A stretch of DNA of 64,000 nt from Clitoria ternatea (lineage: Eukaryota > Streptophyta > Magnoliopsida > Fabales > Fabaceae). The notes under the pieces were generated by a model. It saw only the letters and a list, made by a program, of their open reading frames with translations. It did not search any database and was not told where the DNA came from. Position 1 is the first letter of the stretch, and each line of letters starts with the position of its first letter. Shown here one piece after another: positions 1-10,404 of this stretch. Location of the stretch: assembly GCA_037962975.1 (NCBI GenBank), contig CM075672.1:122808001-122872000 (forward strand), in the 5' to 3' direction. Both the position numbers and the translations under genes were made by a program.

Positions 1-475
1 ATGGGTATCTCATGTTCACAGGTAGGAAGTGTGCACGTTTTGTCAGTCGGTCAACAATGACCCAAATCGCATCATGGCCCGCTCGGCTTTTTGGCAATCC
101 CATGACAAAGTCCATGGCGATTGAGTCCCATTTCCATACGGGGATCTCCAGGGGTTGCAATGCACCACACGGCTTCTGATGCTCAACTTTCGATTTTTGA
201 CAGGTAATACACCGAGCCACGTATTCTGCCACATTCCTCTTTAATCCAGGCCACCAGAATTGTGTTCTTAGATCGTGGTACATCTTCGTGGTACCCGGGT
301 GGATACTTAGTGGGCTTTTGTGGGCTTCATCGAGCACCATTCTTCTTAATTCTCCTCCACCCGGCACGTATATTTTGTTTCTCACTCGGAAGATTCCATC
401 TGATCCCTCGGTCAAGGACAAGTCCTTTCCTTTGGCCTGAGTCTCCTTCATCTTAGCCAAGTAGGAATCTGACTG
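1..475 (-). pseudogene. Element B integrase N-terminal part (partial)
   Basis: The minus strand encodes the integrase zinc-binding region and start of the catalytic core. Visible are the block YHDLR..FWWPGLK, the paired cysteines in VARCITCQK, then VEHQKPCG, KWDSIAMDFVMGLP with the first catalytic Asp, and IWVIVDRLTK. It continues the reading frame of the RNase H segment after a TAG near 476. The second Asp and the Glu of the DDE triad would lie beyond the left edge. Family: Ty3/gypsy integrase, which inserts element cDNA into chromosomes. Confidence 0.85.
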
Positions 476-1288
476 CTATTGTTCATACACGGATTTCAGA
501 AATTCATTGGCAATTCTTAACGTACCGATTGTTATTTTCCGAGAAGAGGGGATGTCAACATGCAAGTTCATGTCTCGGAACTGTTCCAACAACTCCACCT
601 CCTTCACCATCATCACTGCTATATGGAGGGATTTCCGACTCAATGCGTCGACAACAACGTTTGCCTTACCCGGATGGTACTTCAGCTCAAAGTCATAATC
701 CTTTAAAAATTCCATCCATCTCCTCTGCCTCATGTTCAGCTCCTTCTGGTCGAATAAATATTTGAGGCTCTTGTGGTCGCTGTAAACTTCGAATTTAGAA
801 CTGTACAAGTAATGCCTCCATATTTTCAATGTGAAGACCACAGCTGCTAATTCCAAGTCGTGGGTCGGGTAATGCTGTTCGTGAGGCCTCAATTGCCGAG
901 AGGCATAAGCTATCACTCGGTCTTTCTGTATTAGCACGCATCCCAATCCGAGTCCCGACGCATCACAGTAAACCACGAAGCTCTCTTGCAAGTCAGGCAA
1001 TGCCAGTACTGGAGCGGTCGTCAACTTGTCTTTTAGCTCTCGGAAACTGTCCTCGCACTCGGAACTCCACACGAAGGGAACGTTTTTCTGGGTCAATTTA
1101 GTCAGTGGCAAAGCTAGCTTAGAAAAACCCTCAATAAATCGCCTATAATAACCAGCCAGGCCCATAAAGCTCCTTATCTCTGAGACCGACTCGGGTCTCT
1201 CCCATGCCATTATAGCTGCCACCTTCGAAGGGTCTACTGAGACACCCTCCTTGGAAATCACATGTCCGAGAAAGTGGATCTTATCCAT
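476..1288 (-). pseudogene. Element B RT C-terminus and RNase H
   Basis: The frame begins in the RT thumb/connection (IHFLGHVISKEGVSVDPSK, then IRSFMGLAGYYRRFI) and runs into RNase H. RNase H residues visible are Asp in VVYCDASGLG, Glu in HDLELAAVVF, Asp in YSDHKSLKYL and Asp in VVDALSRKS. It is separated from upstream RT by a TAG around 1289, where related copies have Trp, and ends at a TAG at 476. RNase H removes the RNA template during reverse transcription. The protein is nearly collinear with 54200-55070 of element D. Confidence 0.88.
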
Positions 1289-2442
1289 CTAGAAATCACA
1301 CTTCGAAAATTTTGCAAACAGCTGCTTCTCCTTCAAGACTTGAAGTACCGCTCGGAGGTGTTCTTCATGCTCATCAGAGGTCTTGGAGTAGACTAAGATA
1401 TCATCGATGAAAACTACTACGAATCAGTCCAAGTACGGGTGAAATATGCTATTCATGTAATTCATGAATATGGCAGGTGCATTTGTCACACCGAACGGCA
1501 TCACTACATACTCGTAGTGGCCATACTGAGTCCTAAAGGCAGTCTTGGGAATATCCAAGTCCTTCACCTGGACTTGGTGGTATCCTGACCGTAAATCGAT
1601 CTTCGAGAAGATTGAAGCACCACGTAGTTGGTCAATCAAATCGTCGATCCTGGGCAACGGGTATCGGTTCTTAATCGTGAGTTTGTTTAGCTGTCGGTAA
1701 TCTATGTATAGTCTCATGCTGCCATCCTTCTTCTTAACAAGTAGTACAGGTACGCCCCATGGTGATACACTCGGCCTAATGAATTGTTTTCTGAGTAACT
1801 CATCCACCTGCTTTTTCAGCTCAGCCAATTCTGTTGGGGACATTCTATAAGGTGCACTAGAGACTGGCTCGGCTCTAGGGATCAGGTCTATAGAGAACTC
1901 AACTTCTCTAGTTGGAGGGACACCTGACACATCATCCAGAAACACCTTTGGGAATTCACAGACAGTCGAAAATTCGTTCAGTCGGGCTTTATCCTCCCCT
2001 TCAGTTAGACAGAGCATCATAAATAACTGGGCTATACCTGGTACCGTGTAGTCTTCACTAGTCTGCCTCGGAAAGATTATTCTTCTGTTCTGACAGTCCA
2101 CCAATACCTTGTTGGCTGAAAGCCAATCCATGCCGAGTACAATGTCGAGATTCTTTAAAGGCATGCACACCAAATCAAAGGTGAAATTCCGATCGCCTAA
2201 CACAAACGCTACGTCTTTACACATCGCTGATGTCAACACCTTAGTGCCAATCGGATTGGCTACTTCCAAAGTCCGATCCATATACACAGTCGGCAACTTT
2301 AAACGCCTTACACACTCATCAGCTATAAAAGAATGGGTGGCTCCCAAATCAAAAACTACATTAAGTGTATATCTACCGAGTGAGCACTTACATTGTACCA
2401 AGTCATTCGCTTGTACAGTATCTTCTGCGTTGATGGCGTAGA
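1289..2442 (-). pseudogene. Element B protease and reverse transcriptase
   Basis: Reading on the minus strand from the C insertion at 2442: a retropepsin with VVFDLGATHSFIADE (Asp-Leu-Gly-Ala where Tekay elements usually have DSGA) and IVLGMDWLS; a linker with MSPTELAELKKQVDELL; then RT with LLVKKKDGSMRLYIDYRQLN, NRYPLPRIDDLIDQL, FSKIDLRSGYHQV and MPFGVTNAPA. In-frame stops follow YLD (about 1422) and just before MDKIHFLG, flanking the FIDD active-site region. The 5' end of this fragment is cut by C and resumes at 14976. Confidence 0.9.
2438..2442. repeat. Target-site duplication of C, left copy (GTAGA)
   Basis: GTAGA lies directly before the TG of the 5' LTR and matches 14971-14975 exactly. 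Five bases is the usual Ty3/gypsy duplication length. Confidence 0.95.
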
Positions 2443-2624
2443 TGATGAGTGCTTATTTTATGATTAAATTCATGGCTCAATTAGAACTATTTTTTGAATA
2501 ACTTAACAAAATTAATAAATAATTGAGCATGATTTTGAGTATAAAGGGAGTATTAAGGAAAGAAGCTTCAAATCTGAAAATCAGGAACAACTTGTCAAAA
2601 GCCTTGAAGAAACCAAGAGCATCA

Positions 2625-2990
2625 AGCAAAGGACACTTGAGCGTGGTACACTACACGCCTGAGCATGGAAGCCACGTTGCCCATGCACCCAAGTGAAATA
2701 AGGAACTCACCAACAGCCCCTCACGCTTGAGCGTGAGCCCGAGCTCGCTCAAGCGTGACTTCATGCATGACTAACGCTCAAGCGTGGCACCAAGAAGCTT
2801 AAAGCGTGACTGAAATGGAAGAAGGAACAGCATCAGGTCATCTCACGCTCAAGCGTGAGCAGGAGCCGCTTGGGCGTGACCTCGATCCCGCTTGAGCGTG
2901 GCTTGAGCGTGGAGTACATATGTTGAACCAAGGAACCACGCTTAAGCGTGGGCAAGCAAGCTCAAGCGTGACTCACCCAGCGTGGGCTTC
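2625..2990. repeat. Array of GCTTGAGCG/GCTCAAGCG palindromic motifs in the C LTR
   Basis: About twelve variants of the palindrome CACGCTCAAGCGTG, many truncated to one half, are dispersed in roughly 360 bp of U3, upstream of the TATA box. Spacing is irregular, so this is not a simple tandem repeat. The 3' LTR repeats it at 13595-13960. A denser array of the same motif lies at 9688-10315. Confidence 0.85.
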
Positions 2991-3113
2991 TTAATTCTTT
3001 ATTCACCCGTAATGCGATGCAAACTCATCCACTTTCTGCTGTTTCCACCAGTCTCTGAAAGATGCCGCATGGGTTCTACGTAAGTGGGTAAGAGAAACTA
3101 AGCCAAAAACTCT

Positions 3114-3120
3114 TATAAAG
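3114..3120 (+). promoter_or_regulatory. Likely LTR TATA box of C
   Basis: TATAAAG lies downstream of the motif array and about 880 bp before the LTR end. The 3' LTR has the same box with a C for T just upstream (near 14084). Transcription would be expected to start about 30 bp downstream. Assigned by sequence only. Confidence 0.55.
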
Positions 3121-4005
3121 CAAGCTGCAAACAGGGCATCATCATCAATCTCCTATCATCTGATACATCATTTCATCCTCTGTATTTTTCATTTTCACAC
3201 TTTCCATTTTCTGTATTCATTTCTTTGATGGTGAAAATGCAAGGCATGAGTAACTAATCTCCCTTATGGGATTGGCTGTAATCCATTCAACACTAAAGTA
3301 ATGCTGTCGTAAGTTTTCATTGAGTAATGAGATTTGATAAAGTTTCTGTATTTCCTTCTGCGTTTAATGCCTGAAAGTACTTGATCACTATTTTCTTGTT
3401 CTAAGTTTTCTTGAATATGCTGGGAAGTGACTTTTGAAAGCAGACCCTGAAAGAAATGCTTGTTGTGAGTAGGTAGCCAGGGATGGCGTCTAACGCAACA
3501 AACGTCAAAACAATCGATCGATAATGCTGGAATGGTTTCCAAAGTGACTGAGAGATCAGCGGTTTGGAAATCATTCTTATGAATTTTGTAGTCGAGGGAT
3601 CGATGCAAATGACTTTGATTGTGACGTAGAACTTATCCTTTCGATTTACTTATATGGAAACTTATGCAGCTTACAGAGGTGAAGATGTGATGAAGCCAAT
3701 CCCTGTTTTACAAAACTGATTTTTCCAACATCATTTACTGTTATATTTTGCAAAGTGCTATCCTCTGTTATTTTGTTACTTACTGTTTTTCATTCAGCAA
3801 CATTTACAACAAATCAAAACTGAAACTTTCTGCCTAATCAATTCAAACTAAGATCTTCATTCTAGCACCTCCTCAGTGGAACAACAACTATACTATATTA
3901 CAACTTCTGTGTTTAAACTTGGCACATCCATTTCATTGAGTTCATATTATACAAACTTGATTCTCTTTCAGCAAACTCAATATAATCAAAACTCTTATCA
4001 AGTTT

Positions 4006-4023
4006 TGGCGCCGCAGCCAGGGA
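4006..4023 (+). promoter_or_regulatory. Primer-binding site of C, tRNA-Asp-like
   Basis: TGGCGCCGCAGCCAGGGA starts five bases after the LTR. Athila-type elements normally carry TGGCGCCGTTGCCGGGGA, complementary to tRNA-Asp; C differs at three positions after a perfect first eight bases. Either the primer is tRNA-Asp with mismatches or another tRNA is used. Confidence 0.75.
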
Positions 4024-4135
4024 GGTGATTTAAGTTTGAATATTTTAGCATTGAATTGACAAGACAGTGTAAATAAACTTGTTGTAATTTGTTTTTTATT
4101 TTTTTAGTAACCTTGCTACTTTGAGTTCTTGATTT

Positions 4136-7100
4136 ATGATCTTGAGAGGACAGGGTACAAAAGAACAACTTGCATTTGATCCTGAGATAGACAGGTTCCT
4201 CAAGAAAATCAAGAAAGCCAAGCAGAACTTCCACGTAGGACAAACTTCCTCTGTTACAATGGAGGACAACAGCAACAATCAAAATCCACCAAGGAGAACA
4301 CTTGGAGATTACACATTGCAACAAGGACCTAGACACTACTCAAGCATTGCTATACCAAATACAATCAGGGCTATAGAAATGAAACCTGCTTTCCTTAGTT
4401 TAATTAGTTCCCATCAATTTCATGGAATGTCCAGTGAAGATCCTTACACTCACTTGGCAACATTCTATGAATTGGTAGGAACAATGGGATTTGAACAAGA
4501 AGTAATTGAGGCAGCATACCTAAGATTGTTTCCTTTTTCTCTTGCAGGAAAAGCCAAAGAATGGCTCCAGTCACACCCAAATCAAAGCTTGAACAGCTGG
4601 GAGACAGTGGAGGAAAAATTCCTACACAGATTCTTCCCACCATCCAGATTCATCAAGGCTAAATCAGATATCACAACATTTAAACAAAGCCATGATGAAC
4701 CCTTTTGTGAAGCATGGGAACGCTTCAAATCTCTCCTCAGAAGATGCCCAAACCATGGACTGGAAGATATTGCCCAATTGAATATCTTTTACAGTGGTTT
4801 AAAGGGTGATACTAAAATGATTTTGGATGCAGCAGCTGGAGGAACCATGATGACAGTAGATGCAGAACAAGCTACAAGGATCATTGAAGCATTATCATCC
4901 ACAGATTACCAGGCTCAGCATGACAGAACACAAATCCAAAAGAAGGGAGTGTTGGAACTTAATACAACAGATGCCATTTTGGCTCAAAATAAGATTTTGA
5001 CACAACAAATTGAAGTTCTCACACAGCAAATGGCAAAACTCCCGCAACAACTGCATGCTGTACAGTCCTCTACAGGAAACCAACAAGCACAAATGAGATG
5101 TGACTTTTGTGGAGGAGAGCATCAGAATGGACACTGCCAAGGAGAGCAAGGAGACCAATCTATCCTCTATATGAATAACCAAGGTAAGCAAAGTAACTTC
5201 AATAACAATGCTTACCCCAATAATTTTTCACAGGGATGGAGGAATAGTCAAAATGGTGGATGGAAGCAAGAAGCAAGCACATCCAACAGACAGCAACCTT
5301 ATCAACAAGGTCCTTCATTGACAGAAAGGACATCAAAACTAGAGGACACTCTAGAAAAATTCATGCAGGTCTCAATCACCAACCAAAAGAACACTGATGC
5401 TTCGATAAGAAACCTGGAGACACAAGTGGGACAATTGGCTCGCCAAATCGCAGAACATCACAACTCCCAATTTGGAGCCAATACACACCCAAATCCAAAA
5501 GAGCAATGCAAAGCAATCACAACAAGAAGTGGAAAGGTCGTTGGACAGAAAGAGAATGACAAGGTGGAAGAAAAAGTAGAAAAAGAAAAAGAAACAGAAG
5601 AGGAAGTTAGTGAAAAAAAGAATAATGATGTAAATATGAAGGAGGAGGTTGAAAAAGAAAAAAAGAAAGAAATAAAAGAAGGGAAGAAGAAGGTGGACGA
5701 CCCAACACCACAACTGAAGAGCTTGCCGTATCCAAAGAACCCTTCAAAAATGGACAAGGAAAGGCAATTTGCAAGATTCATGGATATCTTCAAAAGGTTA
5801 CAAATAAACATACCTTTTGTGGAAGCCATGGAGCAAATGCCAACTTACGCTAAATTTATGAAGGAGCTGTTAACAAAAAAGAAGAGATTTTCTGAAGAAA
5901 CAGTGGAGCTTGCAGCAGGCTGTAGTGCCATCATCCAAAAGGCACTGCCACAAAAAACAAAAGATCCCGGAAGTTTCACAATCCCAGTAACTATTGGTAC
6001 TCTACCAGTAGGAAAAGCACTCTTGGATCTAGGAGCAAGCATTAATCTAATGCCTCTCTCAATGGTGAAAAAAATTGGAGATCTTGAGGTGAAGCCAACC
6101 AGGATGACCCTCCAGCTAGCGGATAGGTCTATGAAATTTCCATATGGCATAGCTGAAGATGTACTGGTAAGAGTTGACAAGTTCGTGTTTCCTGTAGATT
6201 TTGTCATAATGGATATAGAAGAAGATGCAGAAGTACCTCTCATTTTGGGGAGACCCTTCATGAAGACCGCAAAAGTAATCATTGATGTGGATGACGGGAA
6301 GTTAAAAGTGAGAGTGCAAGATGAAGAAGTAAATTTCAATATGTTTGATGCAATGAGATACCCAAAAGACAAACAACAGTGCTTCAAAATTGATGTTGAA
6401 GAAGAAGCCATCAGAGAGCAGACCAACGAATGGTTCAACAAAGATCCACTGGATGAGCTGAACGTTGGAGCAATGGATGAAGACAAGAACAAGGACAAGC
6501 AAGATGCTCAAAAAGAAAGTCACTTTAAAAGGCTGTCTGAGGAAACAAAAGAAGTTGTTCCACCAAAAGTGGAGTTAAAAGCTTTACCTCCACACTTGAA
6601 ATATGTCTTTCTTGATAATGATAACCAAAAACCTGTTATTATTAACAGGGAATTGACAGGTGCAGAAGAGAAGCAGTTGATTCAAGTGTTGAAGGAACAT
6701 TCGACAGCGATTGGATGGAGGCTGGAAGATTTGAAGGGAATAAGCTCAGCTTACTGCACTCATCACATTTACATGGAACAAGAATTCAAACCAATTGCTC
6801 AGCCACAGAGACGCTTGAACCCAACTATGAAGGAAGTAGTAAAAGGGGAGGTAATCAAGTTACTAGAAGCTGGTATAATTTATCCTATTTCTGATAGCTC
6901 TTGGGTTAGCCCTGTGCAGGTTGTTCCAAAGAAAGGAGGAATCACTGTCATACAGAATGAAAAACATGAATTGATCCCTACAAGAACTGTCACAGGATGG
7001 AGGATATGTATCGATTACAGGAAACTAAACACTGCTACCCGGAAAGATCATTTCCCTCTGCCCTTTATGGATCAAATGCTAGAAAGACTTGCAGGTCAAG

Positions 7101-9463
7101 CATACTACTGCTTTCTAGATGGATACTCAGGGTATAACCAGATCGCAGTTGCACCTGAGGATCAAGAAAAAACAGCATTCACATGTCCCTTTGGGGTATT
7201 TGCATACAGAAAAATGCCCTTCGGATTGTGCAATGCCCCTGCAACATTTCAAAGATGTATGCTTGCTATCTTCTCTGATTTGGTGGAAAAATGCATAGAG
7301 GTTTTCATGGATGATTTCTCTGTTTTTGGTTCATCATTTGATCAATGTTTGAATAATTTGACCATTGTGTTGAAAAGATGTGTAGACACCAATTTGGTTT
7401 TAAATTGGGGAAAATGTCACTTCATGGTGACTGAAGGCATTGTGTTAGGACATCAAATATCCAAAAGAGGTATTGAAGTGGACAAAGCAAAGGTAGAAGT
7501 GATCGAGAAATTACCACCACCAGGAAATGTAAAGGGAGTCAGAAGCTTCTTGGGCCATGCAGGATTTTATAGAAGGTTCATCAAGGACTTCTCAAAAATT
7601 GCAAAGCCTTTGAGTAATCTCTTAAACAAAGACACTCCTTTTATTTTTGATGATTCTTGTTTACATGCCTTTGAAACTCTAAAGCATAAACTAACATGTG
7701 CACCTGTAATAGTTGCCCCTGATTGGGGACTAGACTTTGAAATGATGTGTGATGCCAGTGATTATGCTGTTGGGGCCGTATTAGAACAAAGAAAGGCTAA
7801 AATTTTTCATGTTATACACTATGCTAGTAAAGTTTTAAACCCTGCACAAACAAATTATGCAACAACAGAGAAAGAACTCTTAGCAATAGTGTATGGCCTG
7901 GAAAAATTTAGACCTTATCTGATTGGTTCCAAGATTACTATTTTTACTGACCATGCTGCCATTAAATATCTGTTGAATAAGCCTGACTCTAAGCCCAGAC
8001 TAATTAGATGGATCTTGCTAATGCAAGAATTCAACCTAGTAGTGAAAGACAAAAAGGGCAGCAAAAATTTTATTGCAGATCATTTGTCCCGACTTGTCAA
8101 TCAGGAAGTCACACGGCTCCAACCTGAAGTGAAGGAAGAATTTCCTGATGAAAAGCTACTGATGATAAAAGAACGGCCATGGTTTGCAGACATGGCCAAC
8201 TTTAAAGCTGCTGGAGTACTGCCTGATGAACTTTCATGGCAGCAGAAGAAGAAGTTTCTAAGGGATGCAAAGCAATTCATATGGGATGACCCCTACCTAT
8301 TCAAACTTGGATCAGATCACATCTTGAGGAGATGTGTGTCCCAAGAGGAGGCTGAGAGCATCCTATGGCACTGTCACAGCTCACCCTATGGAGGACATTT
8401 CAATGGGGAAAGGACAGCAGCAAAGATCCTCCAATCAGGTTTTTATTGGCCCTCTTTGTTTAAAGATGCTAATGTTTTTGTGCAGCATTGTGAAGCATGT
8501 CAGAAGACAGGAAACATATCAAAAAGACATGAGATGCCCTTGACTGCCATCCTTGAAATAGAAGTCTTTGATTGCTGGGGCATAGATTTTACTGGGCCAT
8601 TACCAATGTCATTCTCAAATGAGTACATAATTGTGGCAGTAGACTATGTCTCTAAGTGGGTGGAAGCCATGGCATGTACTAAAGCTGATGCTAAGACTGT
8701 CATCAAATTTCTTAAGAAACACATTTTCAGCAGGTTTGGCACCCCAAGAGTTTTAATAAGTGATGGAGGCTCTCATTTCTGCAACAGTCAACTCCAAAGA
8801 TGCCTTGAACATTATGGAGTCAAGCACAAAGTAACTTCCCCTTACCATCCTCAAGCCAATGGCCAAGTGGAAGTATCCAACAGAGAAATTAAGAGGATAC
8901 TTGAGAAGACAATCAGCCAAAGCAGAAAAGACTGGTCATTGAAGCTAGATGACGCTTTATGGGCCTATAGAACAGCATACAAGGCACCAACTGGATTTTC
9001 ACCTTATCAGTTGGTATATGGTAAAAATTGCCATCTTCCAGTGGAACTTGAACATAAAGCATTTTGGGCACTAAAAACCCTCAACTATGACCCAAAGGCA
9101 TCAGCTGAAGAAAGGAAGATTCAGATGCACAAGTTGGAAGAATGGAGGAATCATGCCTATGACTCATCCAGGATCTATAAAGAGAAAATGAAGGTTTACC
9201 ATGATAGACACATCATGAAGAAAAGTTTTCACCAGGGACAATCTGTTCTTCTTTTCAACTCAAGGATGAAACTATTCCCAGGAAAACTCAAGTCTAAATG
9301 GTCAGGACCCTTTATTGTCAGGGAGGTGAAACCTTATGGAGCTATTGAGTTGCAAGATCCAAAATCTGAAAGAACTTGGGTCGTGAACGGACAGAGAGTA
9401 AAGCCCTATCTAGGGGGAGAAGTGGAGAAGGTTGCCACTGACATCCTGCTAAAAGACCCATGA
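4136..9463 (+). CDS. Element C Gag-Pol polyprotein (gag, protease, RT, RNase H, integrase)
   Basis: Single intact ORF of 1775 codons. Gag capsid region about residues 90-240 (LRLFPFSLAGKAKEWL near 129; GLKGDTKMILDAAAGG near 221). A nucleocapsid knuckle near 320 is CX2CX3HX4C (CDFCGGEHQNGHC), one residue shorter than usual. A Lys/Glu-rich segment spans about 470-520. Protease has LLDLGASINLMP near 630 and ILGRPF near 703. RT has the active site FMDD at 1057-1060. RNase H acidic residues are D1206, E1247, D1272 and D1315. Integrase has an HHCC finger near 1410-1460 and D1484, D1543, E1579, giving exact DD35E spacing, then a GPF-type module (WSGPFIVREV) and no chromodomain. The first ATG gives this start; M42 at 4259 is an alternative and better matches where gag homology begins. 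It supplies all activities for cDNA synthesis and integration. No stops or frameshifts are visible, so it may be functional. Confidence 0.95.
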   Translation: MILRGQGTKEQLAFDPEIDRFLKKIKKAKQNFHVGQTSSVTMEDNSNNQNPPRRTLGDYTLQQGPRHYSSIAIPNTIRAIEMKPAFLSLISSHQFHGMSSEDPYTHLATFYELVGTMGFEQEVIEAAYLRLFPFSLAGKAKEWLQSHPNQSLNSWETVEEKFLHRFFPPSRFIKAKSDITTFKQSHDEPFCEAWERFKSLLRRCPNHGLEDIAQLNIFYSGLKGDTKMILDAAAGGTMMTVDAEQATRIIEALSSTDYQAQHDRTQIQKKGVLELNTTDAILAQNKILTQQIEVLTQQMAKLPQQLHAVQSSTGNQQAQMRCDFCGGEHQNGHCQGEQGDQSILYMNNQGKQSNFNNNAYPNNFSQGWRNSQNGGWKQEASTSNRQQPYQQGPSLTERTSKLEDTLEKFMQVSITNQKNTDASIRNLETQVGQLARQIAEHHNSQFGANTHPNPKEQCKAITTRSGKVVGQKENDKVEEKVEKEKETEEEVSEKKNNDVNMKEEVEKEKKKEIKEGKKKVDDPTPQLKSLPYPKNPSKMDKERQFARFMDIFKRLQINIPFVEAMEQMPTYAKFMKELLTKKKRFSEETVELAAGCSAIIQKALPQKTKDPGSFTIPVTIGTLPVGKALLDLGASINLMPLSMVKKIGDLEVKPTRMTLQLADRSMKFPYGIAEDVLVRVDKFVFPVDFVIMDIEEDAEVPLILGRPFMKTAKVIIDVDDGKLKVRVQDEEVNFNMFDAMRYPKDKQQCFKIDVEEEAIREQTNEWFNKDPLDELNVGAMDEDKNKDKQDAQKESHFKRLSEETKEVVPPKVELKALPPHLKYVFLDNDNQKPVIINRELTGAEEKQLIQVLKEHSTAIGWRLEDLKGISSAYCTHHIYMEQEFKPIAQPQRRLNPTMKEVVKGEVIKLLEAGIIYPISDSSWVSPVQVVPKKGGITVIQNEKHELIPTRTVTGWRICIDYRKLNTATRKDHFPLPFMDQMLERLAGQAYYCFLDGYSGYNQIAVAPEDQEKTAFTCPFGVFAYRKMPFGLCNAPATFQRCMLAIFSDLVEKCIEVFMDDFSVFGSSFDQCLNNLTIVLKRCVDTNLVLNWGKCHFMVTEGIVLGHQISKRGIEVDKAKVEVIEKLPPPGNVKGVRSFLGHAGFYRRFIKDFSKIAKPLSNLLNKDTPFIFDDSCLHAFETLKHKLTCAPVIVAPDWGLDFEMMCDASDYAVGAVLEQRKAKIFHVIHYASKVLNPAQTNYATTEKELLAIVYGLEKFRPYLIGSKITIFTDHAAIKYLLNKPDSKPRLIRWILLMQEFNLVVKDKKGSKNFIADHLSRLVNQEVTRLQPEVKEEFPDEKLLMIKERPWFADMANFKAAGVLPDELSWQQKKKFLRDAKQFIWDDPYLFKLGSDHILRRCVSQEEAESILWHCHSSPYGGHFNGERTAAKILQSGFYWPSLFKDANVFVQHCEACQKTGNISKRHEMPLTAILEIEVFDCWGIDFTGPLPMSFSNEYIIVAVDYVSKWVEAMACTKADAKTVIKFLKKHIFSRFGTPRVLISDGGSHFCNSQLQRCLEHYGVKHKVTSPYHPQANGQVEVSNREIKRILEKTISQSRKDWSLKLDDALWAYRTAYKAPTGFSPYQLVYGKNCHLPVELEHKAFWALKTLNYDPKASAEERKIQMHKLEEWRNHAYDSSRIYKEKMKVYHDRHIMKKSFHQGQSVLLFNSRMKLFPGKLKSKWSGPFIVREVKPYGAIELQDPKSERTWVVNGQRVKPYLGGEVEKVATDILLKDP

Positions 9464-9555
9464 TCAAACTCAGGCGTCGAGCTAATGACGTTAAACAAGC
9501 GCTTATTGGGAGGCAACCCAATCTTTTGTGTCTTATTTCTTTGAAAATTTTTCAT

Positions 9556-9588
<33 letters not shown>

Positions 9589-9687
9589 ATAAATTTCTGT
9601 TTACCTTGTAGAAGAGTCTCAAACAAAGGCAAACAAAACTGGAGCTGGAGGTTGAATGTTGAATTCAGAGAGACATGAGGACATCAC
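9464..9687 (+). other. Short spacer after gag-pol of C, with an AT microsatellite
   Basis: Between the gag-pol stop and the motif array there is about 220 bp without a supportable gene. It holds an alternating TA tract near 9565-9585. A 72-codon open frame starting at 9460 overlaps the gag-pol stop and has no recognisable content. Confidence 0.6.
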
Positions 9688-10315
9688 CACGCTCAAGCGT
9701 GGATAATCTAGCTTAAGCGAGCCAAGGTAAGTCCTAAGTCATCCTCATCAAGCTTAAGCGTGAGAGTCAAGCTTAAGCGTGGCACCTCTGCTAATTAAGT
9801 TTTCAACAAAATAAACCCGATCTCGCTTAAGCGTGACCTTTTACGCTTAAACGAAAAGGACCTGGACAGCAATCAGAGGCTACCACGCTCAAAGCAAGAC
9901 CCCTGCGCCCAAGCGAGAAGTTAAACTAAGCATCAGGTGGTTGATCACGCTCAAGCGTGATACTTTGGCGCTCAAGCGCAACATCCCTGAGCTCAAGCGT
10001 GCCAAACATGCGCCCAAGCGAGACATTGAATAGAGCATCAGGTATTGAAATGTTGCTACACGCTCAAGCGAGATAAACACCAGCCTGAGCGAGGAAAGTA
10101 TACCTTGGAACAATGCACACACGCTTAAGCGTGATAACCATGCGCTCAAGCACGCAACTCTTACGCCCAAGCGTGACAGAAAGACGCTCAAGCGTGAAGT
10201 CTTCATTCTCAGACGCTGGACCCAGGCCGATCATGCTCAAGCGGGGATATATGGCGCTCAAGCGTGGAACTCTCGTGCTCAAGCGTGACATCATGACGCT
10301 TAAGCGTGAGAATGC
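9688..10315. repeat. Internal array of GCTCAAGCG/GCTTAAGCG motifs upstream of C ORF2
   Basis: About 22 variants of the palindrome ACGCTCAAGCGTG occur in roughly 630 bp, one every 20-35 bp, with forms GCTTAAGCG, GCCCAAGCG and GCTCAAGCG. It is the motif seen in the U3 of the C LTR but denser, and lies between pol and ORF2. The intervening sequence is unrelated from repeat to repeat. Antisense and sense open frames here (rich in RLS or LKR) are by-products of the motif. Confidence 0.9.
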
Positions 10316-10404
10316 AAAACAGCCCCTGATGCTAATAAATGCAGAATTTTGAAACTTCCCACTCTCTCACTCGCATAACCGTTCAATAACCTTCTGACTC
10401 TCTA

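Larger units (their letters stand above)
2443..4000 (+). repeat. 5' LTR of element C
   Basis: The LTR is 1558 bp and runs TGATGAGTGC...CTCTTATCA. It has the same length as the 3' LTR (13413-14970). By eye I saw about seven substitutions and no indels. Its U3 holds the GCTCAAGCG motif array; a TATAAA box follows. An antisense open frame at 3264-3608 is present in both LTRs only because they are copies. Confidence 0.95.

Noticed and set aside
3264..3608. 114-codon antisense frame in the C LTR, repeated at 14234-14578
   Set aside because: Both are the same sequence because the LTRs are copies. No family resemblance and no sign of selection.
5372..5829. Phe/Ser-rich antisense frames
   Set aside because: Shadow of the Lys/Glu-rich segment of the C Gag.
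9688..10315. CRISPR-like array
   Set aside because: The motifs are short, degenerate palindromes with irregular spacing, in a plant retrotransposon.
9889..10352. Open frames rich in RLS or LKR repeats on either strand
   Set aside because: Produced by translating the GCTCAAGCG motif; not conserved as protein.
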